Below, piece by piece: positions 9,396 through 17,047 of a stretch of DNA of 64,000 bases. Below the pieces are notes generated by a model. That model was not told the origin of the DNA, made no database searches, and saw only the letters and a list, made by a program, of their open reading frames with translations. A program made the position numbers and the translations under genes. This DNA comes from an uncultured Gemmiger sp. (GTDB lineage: Bacteria > Bacillota > Clostridia > Oscillospirales > Ruminococcaceae), in contig CALWNO010000002.1 of NCBI GenBank assembly GCA_944382785.1, positions 54,572 to 118,571 on the forward strand, read 5' to 3'. Every line of letters begins with the position of its first letter. The first letter of the stretch is position 1.

Positions 9396-10580
9396 TCACA
9401 CCTGCATGGCAAAGGTATCGGGGTGCTCCGGGTCAAAGGCTTCGTTGGCCCACATCACGGTCACCATCTCGCCGTCGCCCACATTCTCAATGTTATGGGT
9501 GTACCCGCAGGGAATGTCCACTACCTGCAGCTTGTCGCCGCTGACGTGGTACTCGATGACCTCGTCGGAGAAGATCTGCCGGAACCGGATGACACCTTCG
9601 CCCTTGACCACCAGGAACTTTTCGTTCTTGGTGTGGTGCCAGTGGTTTCCCTTGACGATGCCGGGCTTGGAGATGTTCACGCTGACCTGGCCCCGCTCCG
9701 GCGTGCGCAGAAATTCGGTAAAGCTGCCACGATCATCACAGTGCATGTTCAGGTCATAGGCAAATTCATCGGTGGGCAGATAGGAAAGGTAGGTGGAGTA
9801 CAGTTTTTTGGTAAAGCTGTCTGCAGTCAGGTCCGGCACGGCCAAAGTAGGCAGACCGTCGGTGCCCAGGGCCTGGGCGGCCTTGCCTCCCCGGGCCTTG
9901 GCAAAGTTCTGGATGGTCTCAGCCAGCTGGCCCAGCGTCACGGTGTGCACCGGATGGATGCGGCAGATGCCCTCTTCATCCCGGAGTGCCTCACCCTTTT
10001 CCATGGCGTCCAGAATGCAGGCCACTACATCGTCGATGTAGACCAGCGGCAGGGAATAGGCCGGGTCCCGCACCTGGATGGGCAGACCGTGGGCCACATT
10101 GTGGCAGAAGGTGGCCACCACGCTGTTGTAGTTGGGACGGCACCACTTGCCGAACACCCCTTCCATCCGGAAGACAAACACCGGCGCACCGGTGCGCTGC
10201 CCGTGGGAGAAGATGGCCTGTTCCGCCTGCAGCTTGCTCTTGCCGTAATCGTTGTCCAGGGCGGCTTGAATACTGGAGGTCACCAGCACCGGTGCCCGGC
10301 TTCCCGCCTCTTCCAGCAAAGACAGCATGGTGTCGGTGAGCCCGGCGTTGCCGGAATAAAATTCGCTGGGGTCTTTAGGGCGGTTGATGCCGGCCAGATG
10401 CACCACGAAAGCTGCCCGGCGGCAATAGGCCGCCAGGGTTTCGGGGGTATCATCCTTCTCGAACAGCATCAGGTCGGTGTACCCGCGGGTCTTGAGAGTG
10501 GCCACCAGATTGCGCCCCACAAAGCCGCCGGAGCCGGTGATCAGAATGGGGGACTGGTTGTTGAACTCAGCACTTGCCAT
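9396..10580 (-). CDS. capF: Bifunctional epimerase/reductase-cupin enzyme, CapF/FnlB type
   Basis: A 394-aa two-domain protein. An N-terminal short-chain dehydrogenase domain (ILITGSGGFVGRNL; HLAGINRPKDPSEF; YGKSKLQAE as the YxxxK pair) is followed by a C-terminal cupin (HCDDRGSFTEFLRT, KGNHWHHTKNEKFLV) with metal-binding His residues. This is the architecture of CapF, which epimerises C3 with the cupin and then reduces C4 of the CapE product with NADPH. The start at 10580 overlaps the 3' end of capE by 14 bp, with GGAGGAG inside capE, so translation is probably coupled. Confidence 0.93.
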   Translation of the reverse strand: MASAEFNNQSPILITGSGGFVGRNLVATLKTRGYTDLMLFEKDDTPETLAAYCRRAAFVVHLAGINRPKDPSEFYSGNAGLTDTMLSLLEEAGSRAPVLVTSSIQAALDNDYGKSKLQAEQAIFSHGQRTGAPVFVFRMEGVFGKWCRPNYNSVVATFCHNVAHGLPIQVRDPAYSLPLVYIDDVVACILDAMEKGEALRDEEGICRIHPVHTVTLGQLAETIQNFAKARGGKAAQALGTDGLPTLAVPDLTADSFTKKLYSTYLSYLPTDEFAYDLNMHCDDRGSFTEFLRTPERGQVSVNISKPGIVKGNHWHHTKNEKFLVVKGEGVIRFRQIFSDEVIEYHVSGDKLQVVDIPCGYTHNIENVGDGEMVTVMWANEAFDPEHPDTFAMQV

Positions 10581-11619
10581 CTTTGGCCAGCTCCTCCTTG
10601 ATATAATCGGTGGTCTTGATCTTGGCAATGGTCTCTTCCACGTTCAGGCGGCGGGTGTTGTGGCTGGTGTAGTCTTCGTCCGCCTGGGTGTGGACTTCGC
10701 CCTTGATGAAGTACTTGTCGTAGTTCAGGTCACGGTTATCGGCCGAAACGCGGAAGTAACCGCCCATATCCTCGCTGCGGGTACGCTCCTCCTTGGTCAT
10801 CAGGGTCTCGTACAGCTTTTCGCCGTGGCGGGTACCGATGATGCGGGTGCCGGTATCGCCGAACAGAGTCTGCACCGCCTTGGCCAGATCGCCGATGGTG
10901 GAGGCGTCGGACTTCTGGATGAACAGGTCGCCGGGACGGGCATGCTCAAAGGCGAACATGACCAGGTCCACGGCCTCGTCCAGATTCATCAGGAAACGGG
11001 TCATGTTGGGGTCGGTGATAGTGATGGGGTTGCCGGAACGGATCTGCTCCACAAACAGGGGAATGACCGAGCCGCGGCTGGCCATAACGTTGCCGTAGCG
11101 GGTGCAGCAGATGACCGGGCCGCCCCGCTGGGCGGACACCCGGGCGTTGGCGGTGATGACATGCTCCATCATGGCCTTGGAAATGCCCATGGCGTTGATG
11201 GGATAGGCGGCCTTGTCGGTGGACAGGCAGACGACCCGCTCTACGTTGGCCTCGATGGCGGCGTGCAGCATGTTGTCGGTGCCTTCAATGTTGGTGCGCA
11301 CCGCTTCCATGGGGAAGAACTCACAGGAAGGCACCTGCTTGAGGGCGGCGGCGTGGAAGATATAATTGACGCCGGGCATTACGTCCCGCAGGCTCTGGAT
11401 GTTACGCACATCGCCGATATAAAACTTCACCTTCTCGTAGTGTTCGGGATAATGGGCCTGCAGCTCATGGCGCATGTCGTCCTGCTTTTTCTCATCGCGG
11501 GAGAAGATGCGGATCTCACCGATGTCGGTGGTCAGGAAATGCTTGAGGACGGTGTGCCCGAAGCTGCCCGTGCCGCCGGTGATCAACAGAGTTTTTCCCT
11601 TAAAAATCGTGTCTGCCAT
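10567..11619 (-). CDS. capE: UDP-N-acetylglucosamine 4,6-dehydratase/5-epimerase, CapE/FnlA type
   Basis: A 350-aa short-chain dehydrogenase with NAD-binding TGGTGSFG near residue 15, HAAALKQVPSCEFFP and the catalytic region LSTDKAAYPINAMGISKA. As usual in this branch, Met replaces Tyr of the classical YxxxK pair. It carries out the first step from UDP-GlcNAc towards UDP-L-FucNAc. It is the promoter-proximal gene of the eight-gene minus-strand operon; AGGAGG lies 6 nt before ATG 11619. An A/T-rich upstream stretch has a TAGAAT-like -10 near 11695 but no convincing -35. Confidence 0.95.
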   Translation of the reverse strand: MADTIFKGKTLLITGGTGSFGHTVLKHFLTTDIGEIRIFSRDEKKQDDMRHELQAHYPEHYEKVKFYIGDVRNIQSLRDVMPGVNYIFHAAALKQVPSCEFFPMEAVRTNIEGTDNMLHAAIEANVERVVCLSTDKAAYPINAMGISKAMMEHVITANARVSAQRGGPVICCTRYGNVMASRGSVIPLFVEQIRSGNPITITDPNMTRFLMNLDEAVDLVMFAFEHARPGDLFIQKSDASTIGDLAKAVQTLFGDTGTRIIGTRHGEKLYETLMTKEERTRSEDMGGYFRVSADNRDLNYDKYFIKGEVHTQADEDYTSHNTRRLNVEETIAKIKTTDYIKEELAKDGKC

Positions 11620-11728
11620 GATTGGCCTCCTGTATCATTGTTGGATTTATCATTGCCTTACGGCATAAATCGCCTTTATAATCTTCATAATTCTATCATA
11701 AAAGAATGAGCTTGAAAAGGCCCCCATC

Positions 11729-11757
11729 TTGGAAATTGCTTCTTTTTGTGTTACAAT
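11729..11757 (+). promoter_or_regulatory. pepT promoter
   Basis: TTGGAA (11729-11734), a 17-nt spacer and TACAAT (11752-11757), about 45 bp before the pepT start. Confidence 0.7.
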
Positions 11758-11800
11758 GTCAGCGTCTTTGCAATTACTATTCAAAAAGGAGATACCATTT

Positions 11801-13024
11801 ATGCGTGCTTATGAACGCTTCCTGCGCTATGCGCAGGTGTATACCACCTCCGACCCGGACAGTGCCAGCCATCCCACCACGGCCCGCCAGCTGGACCTGG
11901 CCAACATTCTGAAGCAGGAACTGCTGGACCTGGGCCTGGCCGATGCCCGGGTGGACGAACACGGTTATGTGTACGCCACTCTGCCCGCCACAGCCGGGTA
12001 TGCGCAGGCGCCCGGCCTGGGCTTCATTGCCCATATGGACACTGCCCCGGATGCTTCCGGCGAAAATGTTCACCCGCAGCTGCATGAGAATTACGACGGC
12101 GGCGATGTCGTTCTGCCCGCTACCGGCGATGTGATGCATGTGAGCGAGTTCCCGTTCCTGGCTTCCATGAAGGGCCAGACCCTGATCACCGCCGACGGCA
12201 CCACCCTGCTGGGCGCCGATGACAAGGCCGGTGTGGCCGAGATCATGACCATGGTGGAACGGCTGCAGACCGAAAACCGCCCCCATGGCAAGATCTGCAT
12301 TGCCTTCACCCCTGATGAGGAAGTGGGGCAGGGCGCCGACCTGTTCGATGTCAAGGGCTTCGGTGCTGCCTGGGCTTACACCGTGGACGGCGACGACGTG
12401 GGCGAGATCAACTACGAAAACTTCAACGCTGCCGGCGCAGTGATAACGGTGCACGGCTTCTCGGTGCATCCTGGCAGTGCCAAGAACACCATGCGCAATG
12501 CCCAGAACATTGCCATCGAGTTCCACAATGCTCTGCCTGTTTTCTCCCGCCCGGAACATACCGAAGGGTATGAAGGATTCTTCCACCTGTGCAGCATGAT
12601 GGGCGATGTGACCGAGGCCAAGCTGGGCTACATCATTCGTGACCATGACGCCGCCCGGTTTGAAGCCCGCAAGTCTCAGATGCAGCATATTGCCGACTGC
12701 CTGAATGAAAAGTACGGCGCGGGTACGGTGGAACTGGACCTGAAGGACAGCTACCGCAACATGGTGGAACAGATCAAACCTCACTTCCACCTGATCGAAA
12801 ATGCCCGCAAAGCCATCCGCGCTGCCGGTCTGGAGCCGGTGGAGGCACCGGTCCGCGGCGGCACCGACGGCGCAACCCTGTCTTACAAGGGCCTGCCCTG
12901 CCCGAATCTGGGCACCGGCGGCTTCAACTTCCACGGCCCGTTTGAGTGCATCACGGTGGAGAAGATGGATCAGGCCACCGACGTACTGGTCAACCTGGCC
13001 GGGCTGTACAAGGACCGTACCTGA
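11801..13024 (+). CDS. pepT: Peptidase T (tripeptide aminopeptidase)
   Basis: A 407-aa M20 family zinc exopeptidase that removes N-terminal residues from tripeptides in the cytoplasm. Dinuclear metal-site motifs are visible: HMDTAPDASG near residue 78, LGADDKAGVAE, TPDEEVGQGAD and the C-terminal GTGGFNFHGPFE. The dimerisation lid starts at VHPGSAKNTMRNA. Length matches PepT (about 405-410). The start at 11801 follows AAGGAGA with an 8-nt spacer; in-frame codons further upstream overlap the promoter. It is monocistronic, divergent from the glycan operon. Confidence 0.97.
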   Translation: MRAYERFLRYAQVYTTSDPDSASHPTTARQLDLANILKQELLDLGLADARVDEHGYVYATLPATAGYAQAPGLGFIAHMDTAPDASGENVHPQLHENYDGGDVVLPATGDVMHVSEFPFLASMKGQTLITADGTTLLGADDKAGVAEIMTMVERLQTENRPHGKICIAFTPDEEVGQGADLFDVKGFGAAWAYTVDGDDVGEINYENFNAAGAVITVHGFSVHPGSAKNTMRNAQNIAIEFHNALPVFSRPEHTEGYEGFFHLCSMMGDVTEAKLGYIIRDHDAARFEARKSQMQHIADCLNEKYGAGTVELDLKDSYRNMVEQIKPHFHLIENARKAIRAAGLEPVEAPVRGGTDGATLSYKGLPCPNLGTGGFNFHGPFECITVEKMDQATDVLVNLAGLYKDRT

Positions 13025-13041
13025 TTCTTGCCGGGGATGAC

Positions 13042-13070
13042 TTGACAAACGCGCATCGGTTTGGTATAAT
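13042..13070 (+). promoter_or_regulatory. tRNA-Gly promoter
   Basis: A perfect TTGACA (13042-13047), 17-nt spacer and TATAAT (13065-13070), 13 bp before the tRNA. Confidence 0.92.
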
Positions 13071-13083
13071 TATGCTTACCGAT

Positions 13084-13159
13084 GCGGGATTAGCTCATCC
13101 GGTAGAGTGACTGCTTCCCAAGCAGTAGGTGGCGAGTTCGAGACTCGTATCCCGCTCCA
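13084..13159 (+). tRNA. tRNA-Gly (anticodon CCC)
   Basis: A 76-nt cloverleaf. The acceptor stem GCGGGAT pairs with ATCCCGC, the D-arm begins TTAGCTCATCCGGTAGAG, the anticodon stem ACTGC/GCAGT encloses loop TTCCCAA with anticodon CCC, the T-arm contains GTTCGAGAC, and CCA is encoded at 13157-13159. It reads GGG codons. Confidence 0.96.
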
Positions 13160-13164
13160 AATCA

Positions 13165-13189
13165 AAACCACCCGTTGAACGGGTGGTTT
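13165..13189 (+). terminator. Hairpin behind tRNA-Gly / left end of IS remnant
   Basis: A 10-bp stem (AAACCACCCG/CGGGTGGTTT) with loop TTGAA starts 5 nt after the tRNA CCA. The short TTT makes it a weak terminator; the same loop occurs in the hairpin at 13655-13675, so it is probably the element end. Confidence 0.55.
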
Positions 13190-13276
13190 GAACAGGCCCT
13201 ATAAGGGCCTATCTCTTGTGGTCGCTCCCTAAAGGGAGCCCTGAAAAGTCTGGCAACCACACTTTTACCACGGGCC

Positions 13277-13300
13277 GCCCCCTACTCGGGGGCATTTTTT
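13277..13300 (+). terminator. Intrinsic terminator inside IS remnant
   Basis: GCCCCC-TACTC-GGGGGC followed by ATTTTTT. In + orientation it would end transcripts from the tRNA side before they run antisense into the transposase fragment. Confidence 0.75.
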
Positions 13301-13562
13301 ATGCCTTCTTTGCTTTCTCTCCTGTGAAGGGATCTACAAACTCTTTGAGGCTCAGCTGATCATTTGCTATATCATCTTGCAGCTGATTTCGAATATAGTC
13401 TCTGATCGCCCCTTCATACTTGCCTACCGTATCTACGTAATATCCCCTACACCAAAAGTGCCGGTTTCCGTATTTATACTTTAGGTTTGCATGCTTATCG
13501 AAGATCATCAGGCTGCTTTTGCATCTGTATTTGCTATGTGATAAACTCTTTATGTCATCCAT
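13299..13562 (-). pseudogene. tnpA: IS200-type transposase TnpA with internal deletion
   Basis: An 87-codon open frame. The first about 15 residues (MDDIKSLSHSKYRCK) look like the start of an IS200 TnpA, and the rest from KSSLMIFDKHANLKY onward matches its C-terminal half, with GNRHFWCRGYYVDTVG and AIRDYIRNQ, whose Tyr is the expected catalytic residue. Full-length TnpA is about 150 aa. The middle block with the HUH metal-binding motif is absent, so the product should be inactive although the frame is intact. ATG 13562 has AGGAGG at 9 nt, but that site lies within a 16-bp hairpin. The deletion model rests on recall of family sequences, not on an alignment. Confidence 0.75.
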
Positions 13563-13566
13563 TGAC

Positions 13567-13628
13567 AAGAACCTCCTGTGCTTTTGCTTGGTTGCCAGAC
13601 CAGCTTTATTCTAGCACAGGAGGTTCTT
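13567..13628 (-). repeat. Perfect inverted repeat sequestering the tnpA ribosome binding site
   Basis: AAGAACCTCCTGTGCT (13567-13582) and its exact complement (13613-13628) flank a 30-nt loop. In the minus-strand transcript the AGGAGG of the transposase fragment is paired inside the stem, 4 nt from its start codon. A 5' hairpin that blocks translation is described for IS200 tnpA. Confidence 0.8.
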
Positions 13629-13654
13629 TCTCTTCACTAAAGTGTTTTTTATCC

Positions 13655-13675
13655 ACCCCCAGTTGAACTGGGGGT
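13655..13675. repeat. Right-end hairpin of IS remnant
   Basis: An 8-bp stem (ACCCCCAG/CTGGGGGT) with loop TTGAA, the same loop as the hairpin at 13165-13189. Confidence 0.6.
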
Positions 13676-13700
13676 TTTATCATGCCTATTCGGCGCCAAT

Positions 13701-13744
13701 AAAGCTCCGAACCTGACGATATAACGTCAAGTTCGGGGCTTTTC
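13701..13744. terminator. Bidirectional terminator
   Basis: A long stem AAAGCTCCGAAC-TGACG paired with CGTCA-GTTCGGGGCTTT, one mismatch, loop ATATAA, with T-rich ends on both strands. It separates the IS remnant from the next gene. The stretch 13745-13870 holds nothing else recognisable. Confidence 0.75.
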
Positions 13745-13870
13745 TTGCTTCTAAATGGATTGTCAAGGGGCGTCAACATACGCTTCGTCCTTCCTGCGGT
13801 CTCCCATGCGGTTTGGTCGACAAGGTGAAAACAGAATGGTGAGGGCAAGGAGAAAACAAAGAATCCTTCA

Positions 13871-13899
13871 TTGACGCTTTTTCCCTCCAATGCTATACT
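13871..13899 (+). promoter_or_regulatory. Promoter of the 13937 gene
   Basis: TTGACG (13871-13876), 17-nt spacer, TATACT (13894-13899) with TG one base upstream (extended -10). Confidence 0.8.
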
Positions 13900-13936
13900 T
13901 TTCTCAAACATTGTCTTGTGGAAAGGAAGCACCACC

Positions 13937-14269
13937 ATGTCCTTTGCATTGCCTATCTACCACTGGTTTCACAACGGAAACCCCTATTCCGGCGCGGAGG
14001 GCGGCATGCGTTTTTTGATCATGCCCGGCAAAAAGCCGGACCCTGCCGACGAAAGCGGCAAGAAGAAGGTGGAATATCTCACGGCTACGGTATGGCCCGG
14101 CCCCTGGAGCATGGAACATACGGCAGAAGAGAAGATGTCCCAGGCGGAGTTTGAAGGCAACCAGGAGGGGCTGGACGCTGCCATTGCCTGGCTGAAGGAG
14201 CGGTATGAAACGGAGCCGGAGCGTTGGGCGGATATTCCGTCCATTCTGGATTGTGAGCCGGACCGGTGA
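13937..14269 (+). CDS. Small conserved-looking protein of unknown function
   Basis: A 110-aa soluble, acidic protein beginning MSFALPIYHWFHNGNPYSG, with TATVWPGPWSMEHT mid-protein and a C-terminal helix (GLDAAIAWLKERYETEPERW). No signal peptide, membrane segment or catalytic motif is visible. It is probably real: it has its own near-consensus promoter, AAGGA 9 nt before ATG 13937, and a downstream hairpin. I do not recognise a characterised family. It stands alone between the IS remnant and an AraC regulator. Confidence 0.75.
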   Translation: MSFALPIYHWFHNGNPYSGAEGGMRFLIMPGKKPDPADESGKKKVEYLTATVWPGPWSMEHTAEEKMSQAEFEGNQEGLDAAIAWLKERYETEPERWADIPSILDCEPDR

Positions 14270-14330
14270 CGTGCCGCCGGCAGAAGTCGCCTGGTACAGT
14301 GCCGGACGTATACATAAGGGTAACGCGAAA

Positions 14331-14361
14331 GCCGTCCTCTCTTTGAAGAGGGCGGCCCTTT
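14331..14361 (+). terminator. Terminator after the 13937 gene
   Basis: A 10-bp stem GCCGTCCTCT/GAGGGCGGC-type with one or two G-U pairs, followed by CCTTTGTCT; the T-tract is weak. The rest of 14270-14581 holds only this hairpin and the next promoter. Confidence 0.55.
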
Positions 14362-14491
14362 GTCTGTGAATATAAAAATGTGTGGAGAAGACGAGCACGC
14401 CCGCCGTTCCGACTTTCTTTACTGTGAACGGGAACAGGCAGGGGAGCGGCATCGTCGCCGGTGTTGGTCTGGGCTGGCACGGAAAAAGAAT

Positions 14492-14520
14492 TTGCAAATT
14501 GGCAAAATTTGTGCTATTGT
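14492..14520 (+). promoter_or_regulatory. araC-family gene promoter
   Basis: TTGCAA (14492-14497), 17-nt spacer, TATTGT (14515-14520). The -35 region overlaps a partial palindrome, TTTGC-AAATTG-GCAAA, that could bind a regulator. Confidence 0.6.
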
Positions 14521-14581
14521 TTAGAAAACAACAAAAAAGAACCGCAATTCGTCAACGGCAACAAGGAGAGAGGGGATTCTG

Positions 14582-15445
14582 GTGCTCGATTATACCTATT
14601 CTCCCCATGTGGATTTTTTCATTGAGTACATGGAATATGAGACCAACTATGAAATGTCCACTTTCCATACTCATCACAAGTACGAAATTTACTATGAGGT
14701 GGAAGGAACCCGCCGCTATTTTATTGAAGATGCTTCTTACATTGTCAATGCCGGCAACGTGATCATGATCGGGGAAAATCAGATTCACAAGACCGGTTCG
14801 GTGGGGGAGGGCCCCTCCAGCCGCATTGTCTGCAACTTCAGCGCGGAGTATCTGCAGGAAATTGCCGATGCTTTTCCGGATCTGGACTTTTTCACCTTTC
14901 TGGGTAAGGAGGAAAACCATCTGCTCAGCAACATCACGGTGAAACAGCAAAACTATGTGTATTCGGTTTTGCAGCAGCTTATGGCCATTCAGGGGGAAGA
15001 GCCGGAAAACCATGCTGCCCGTAAAATGCTGCTGGCCACCCTGCTTTTGCAGCTGAAGAAGATGTGTGAAGCCCAGCAGAAACGAGGCGGCGACAAAGGT
15101 CGGGTAACCAACCGCATTGTGGATCAGATTCAAAGCTATATTGCAGAACACTATGCCGAAAAACTGACCCTGACCGGCATTGCCAGCCAGTTTTATATCA
15201 GCCCGTATTATCTCAGCCGCCTGTTCAAGAAAACCATCAATCTCAGCCTGATCGAGTATATCAACGGGGTGCGGATCAAAGCGGCGCAAAGTCTGATCGA
15301 AAAAACCAACGACAGTATTGCCACCGTGGCGGAAAAGTCCGGTTTTATGACCAGTGCTCACTTCCGCCGGGTGTTCAAGGATGCCACCGGTCTTTCTCCC
15401 CAGCAGTACCGCCAGTATTTCAAGCGTGTCAATAAAGGCAACTGA
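14582..15445 (+). CDS. AraC family transcriptional regulator
   Basis: A 287-aa regulator. The N-terminal half is a cupin-like sensing domain (FHTHHKYEIYYEVEGTRRY, GNVIMIGENQIH). The C-terminal about 100 residues hold two helix-turn-helix motifs (LTLTGIASQFYISPYYLSRL and IATVAEKSGFMTSAHFRRVF) ending in the AraC signature GLSPQQYRQYF. Such proteins usually sense a sugar or small metabolite. No target operon is adjacent on the + strand, so the ligand is unknown. The start is GTG at 14582, with AGAGGG 7 nt upstream; no ATG fits. Confidence 0.9.
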   Translation: MLDYTYSPHVDFFIEYMEYETNYEMSTFHTHHKYEIYYEVEGTRRYFIEDASYIVNAGNVIMIGENQIHKTGSVGEGPSSRIVCNFSAEYLQEIADAFPDLDFFTFLGKEENHLLSNITVKQQNYVYSVLQQLMAIQGEEPENHAARKMLLATLLLQLKKMCEAQQKRGGDKGRVTNRIVDQIQSYIAEHYAEKLTLTGIASQFYISPYYLSRLFKKTINLSLIEYINGVRIKAAQSLIEKTNDSIATVAEKSGFMTSAHFRRVFKDATGLSPQQYRQYFKRVNKGN

Positions 15446-15463
15446 ACAGATATCCCTTGTTAC

Positions 15464-15491
15464 GCCGCGCCCTGCAGGTGCGGCCTTTTTT
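15464..15491 (+). terminator. Terminator of the araC-family gene
   Basis: GCCGCGCC-CTGCA-GGTGCGGC followed by CTTTTTTAT. Confidence 0.85.
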
Positions 15492-15535
15492 ATAGGCGTG
15501 TGAAGGCTGCCAAAAGGCCGACAAAGCAGAAAACA

Positions 15536-15574
15536 GGAAAATGCCCCCTGTGTACCTGGCGTACACAGGGGGCA
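15536..15574 (-). terminator. Terminator of tdk
   Basis: A perfect 14-bp stem TGCCCCCTGTGTAC/GTACACAGGGGGCA with a 5-nt loop, followed on the minus strand by TTTTCCTGTTTT. Confidence 0.9.
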
Positions 15575-15610
15575 CCCATATATCCGGAAACAAAACACGC
15601 CGCACAAGCT

Positions 15611-16216
15611 TTATTTGTGGAAACGGCGCAGAAAATTCCGGTATTCCCGATACCAGCACTGGGGACACAGGCTTTCGTATTCCACGTTGTCCACCGTGTC
15701 AATAGCCACCTGGGCACCCTCAAAGACGAACTGTCCGTTGACTTTGCGCCCGTTGCACATGGCCTTGCGCCCACAGGCACAAATGGTCTTCATCTCCTCA
15801 ATGGAATGGGCCAGCTCCAGCAGGCGGGTAGAACCGGGGAAACCCCGCAGCATGAAATCGGCGCGCAGTCCGTAGCAGATGACCGGGATTCCCAGGTCTA
15901 CTGTAACCAGAAACAGCTGTTCCGCTTGTTCCGGGGTGAAAAATTGACTTTCATCGCAGAGCACGCAGGCGGGCTTTCCGTTGGCTTCGGTGTCGGCCTG
16001 CACCACGTCCAGAATGTTCATCTCCGGGCTGACAAGCTGATCCACTTTACAGCTTACCCCCAGGCGGGAGACAATGCGGTCACCGCCTTTGGTATCAATG
16101 CTGGCTTTCAGGATCAGCACCCGCATGCCCCGCTCTTTGTAGTTGAAAGCCACCTGCAGCAGAGCGGTGGTCTTTCCGCTGTTCATGGCGCCGTAGCGAA
16201 AATACAGTTTTGCCAT
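15611..16216 (-). CDS. tdk: Thymidine kinase
   Basis: A 201-aa type II thymidine kinase for thymidine salvage. It has P-loop GAMNSGKTT at residues 9-17, the Walker B-like CVLCDESQF near residue 90, the lasso region FMLRGFPGSTRLLEL, and zinc-binding cysteines in CACGRK and CPQCWYREY. The start at 16216 has TGGAG 9 nt upstream; an ATG at 16231 overlaps that site. It lies about 97 bp downstream of rex, separated by a hairpin. Length matches the family (190-205). Confidence 0.96.
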   Translation of the reverse strand: MAKLYFRYGAMNSGKTTALLQVAFNYKERGMRVLILKASIDTKGGDRIVSRLGVSCKVDQLVSPEMNILDVVQADTEANGKPACVLCDESQFFTPEQAEQLFLVTVDLGIPVICYGLRADFMLRGFPGSTRLLELAHSIEEMKTICACGRKAMCNGRKVNGQFVFEGAQVAIDTVDNVEYESLCPQCWYREYRNFLRRFHK

Positions 16217-16259
16217 TGTTACACACTCCATTGACGGCAGCTGATCCGGTACAAGGGAC

Positions 16260-16289
16260 CGAACAAAGGCGCGGTCGTCTGGCCGCGCC
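16260..16289 (-). terminator. Terminator of rex
   Basis: A GGCGCGG stem with its complement (16268-16289) and CTTTGTT on the minus strand; moderate T-tract, so read-through into tdk is possible. Confidence 0.6.
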
Positions 16290-16313
16290 CGTTCTGCCGT
16301 ATGTTTGCTTGTT

Positions 16314-16958
16314 TCAGGATTCTTCCCGGTTGCGCAGCCGGTATCCCAGGCTCATCAGGCTATCGCCCAGATGTACATTCTCCACCGTGACATCGGGATA
16401 TTCTACCGACATATCATAGTGGCTGAAATTCCAGAAGCCCTGGATACCCAGGCGGACCAGCTCGCCGGAAAGCTCGGTGGCACTCTGGCGGGGAACGCAC
16501 AGGACTGCCACCACCGGCTTGTTCTTGGCACAGAAGGATTCCAGTTCATCCAAAGAGTGGATGGGAACCCCGGCCATCTCCTTGCCGATCAGGTCGGGAT
16601 TGATGTCAAAGACCGCCAGAAGGCGATATCCATTGGTATCCCGGGAGATGAAGCTGGATACAGCGGTGCCCAGCCGGCCTGCACCGATGAGGATGGTGGG
16701 CAAAAGCTCTCCGTCCCCGAACAGAAGCTTGCTGATCTCTGCCAAAAGGACATCCACCTTGTATCCGATGCCCTGCTGCCCGAATCCGCCGAAGCAGTTG
16801 AAGTCCTGCCGCACCTGACTGGCGGTGGTGCCCATCATGCGGGCCAGTTCACTGGAAGAGATCTTGTCCCGGCCCTCCGCTGCCAGATTGTTCAGATAAC
16901 GGTAGTATTTAGGCAACCGTTTGATCACCGGCAGGGAGGCCTTGTTCTGTGTGGCCAA
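16314..16958 (-). CDS. rex: Redox-sensing transcriptional repressor Rex
   Basis: A 214-aa Rex protein: an N-terminal winged helix (SSSELARMMGTTASQVRQDF, residues about 34-53), then a Rossmann NADH-binding domain with LIGAGRLGTAV near residue 90 and a C-terminal domain-swap helix. Rex senses the NADH/NAD ratio and represses fermentation and anaerobic metabolism genes. The RQDFNCFGGFGQQGIGY block is strongly Rex-like. The GTATAACATTGGCC context gives ATG 16958 a GGGGGCG-like site. No full Rex operator was found in its own promoter. Confidence 0.96.
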   Translation of the reverse strand: MATQNKASLPVIKRLPKYYRYLNNLAAEGRDKISSSELARMMGTTASQVRQDFNCFGGFGQQGIGYKVDVLLAEISKLLFGDGELLPTILIGAGRLGTAVSSFISRDTNGYRLLAVFDINPDLIGKEMAGVPIHSLDELESFCAKNKPVVAVLCVPRQSATELSGELVRLGIQGFWNFSHYDMSVEYPDVTVENVHLGDSLMSLGYRLRNREES

Positions 16959-17018
16959 TGTTATACGCCCCCTCTAAATCCATGGCACCACACCGTGCCC
17001 TGTCAATTCTATATAAAA

Positions 17019-17047
17019 AGTATAATGGATTTCCCTAAGATTGTCAA
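17019..17047 (-). promoter_or_regulatory. rex promoter
   Basis: Minus-strand TTGACA (17042-17047), 17-nt spacer, TATACT (17019-17024), about 60 bp upstream of the rex start. Confidence 0.85.

Larger units (their letters stand above)
13165..13675. mobile_element. Degenerate IS200/IS605-family element
   Basis: An approximately 510-bp segment bounded by two hairpins that share the loop TTGAA (13165-13189 and 13655-13675). Inside lie an IS200-type transposase gene with an internal deletion (minus strand) and a perfect 16-bp inverted repeat that hides the transposase ribosome binding site. Subterminal hairpins and a ribosome-binding-site hairpin are known features of IS200/IS605 elements. Exact ends and target site cannot be set from this sequence. 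The element sits directly behind tRNA-Gly. Confidence 0.6.

Noticed and set aside
13606-13938. Minus-strand 110-codon frame spanning the IS right end, terminator and promoter
   Set aside because: It crosses a bidirectional terminator and a consensus promoter of the opposite strand and shows no domain; it is a product of the element's end sequence.
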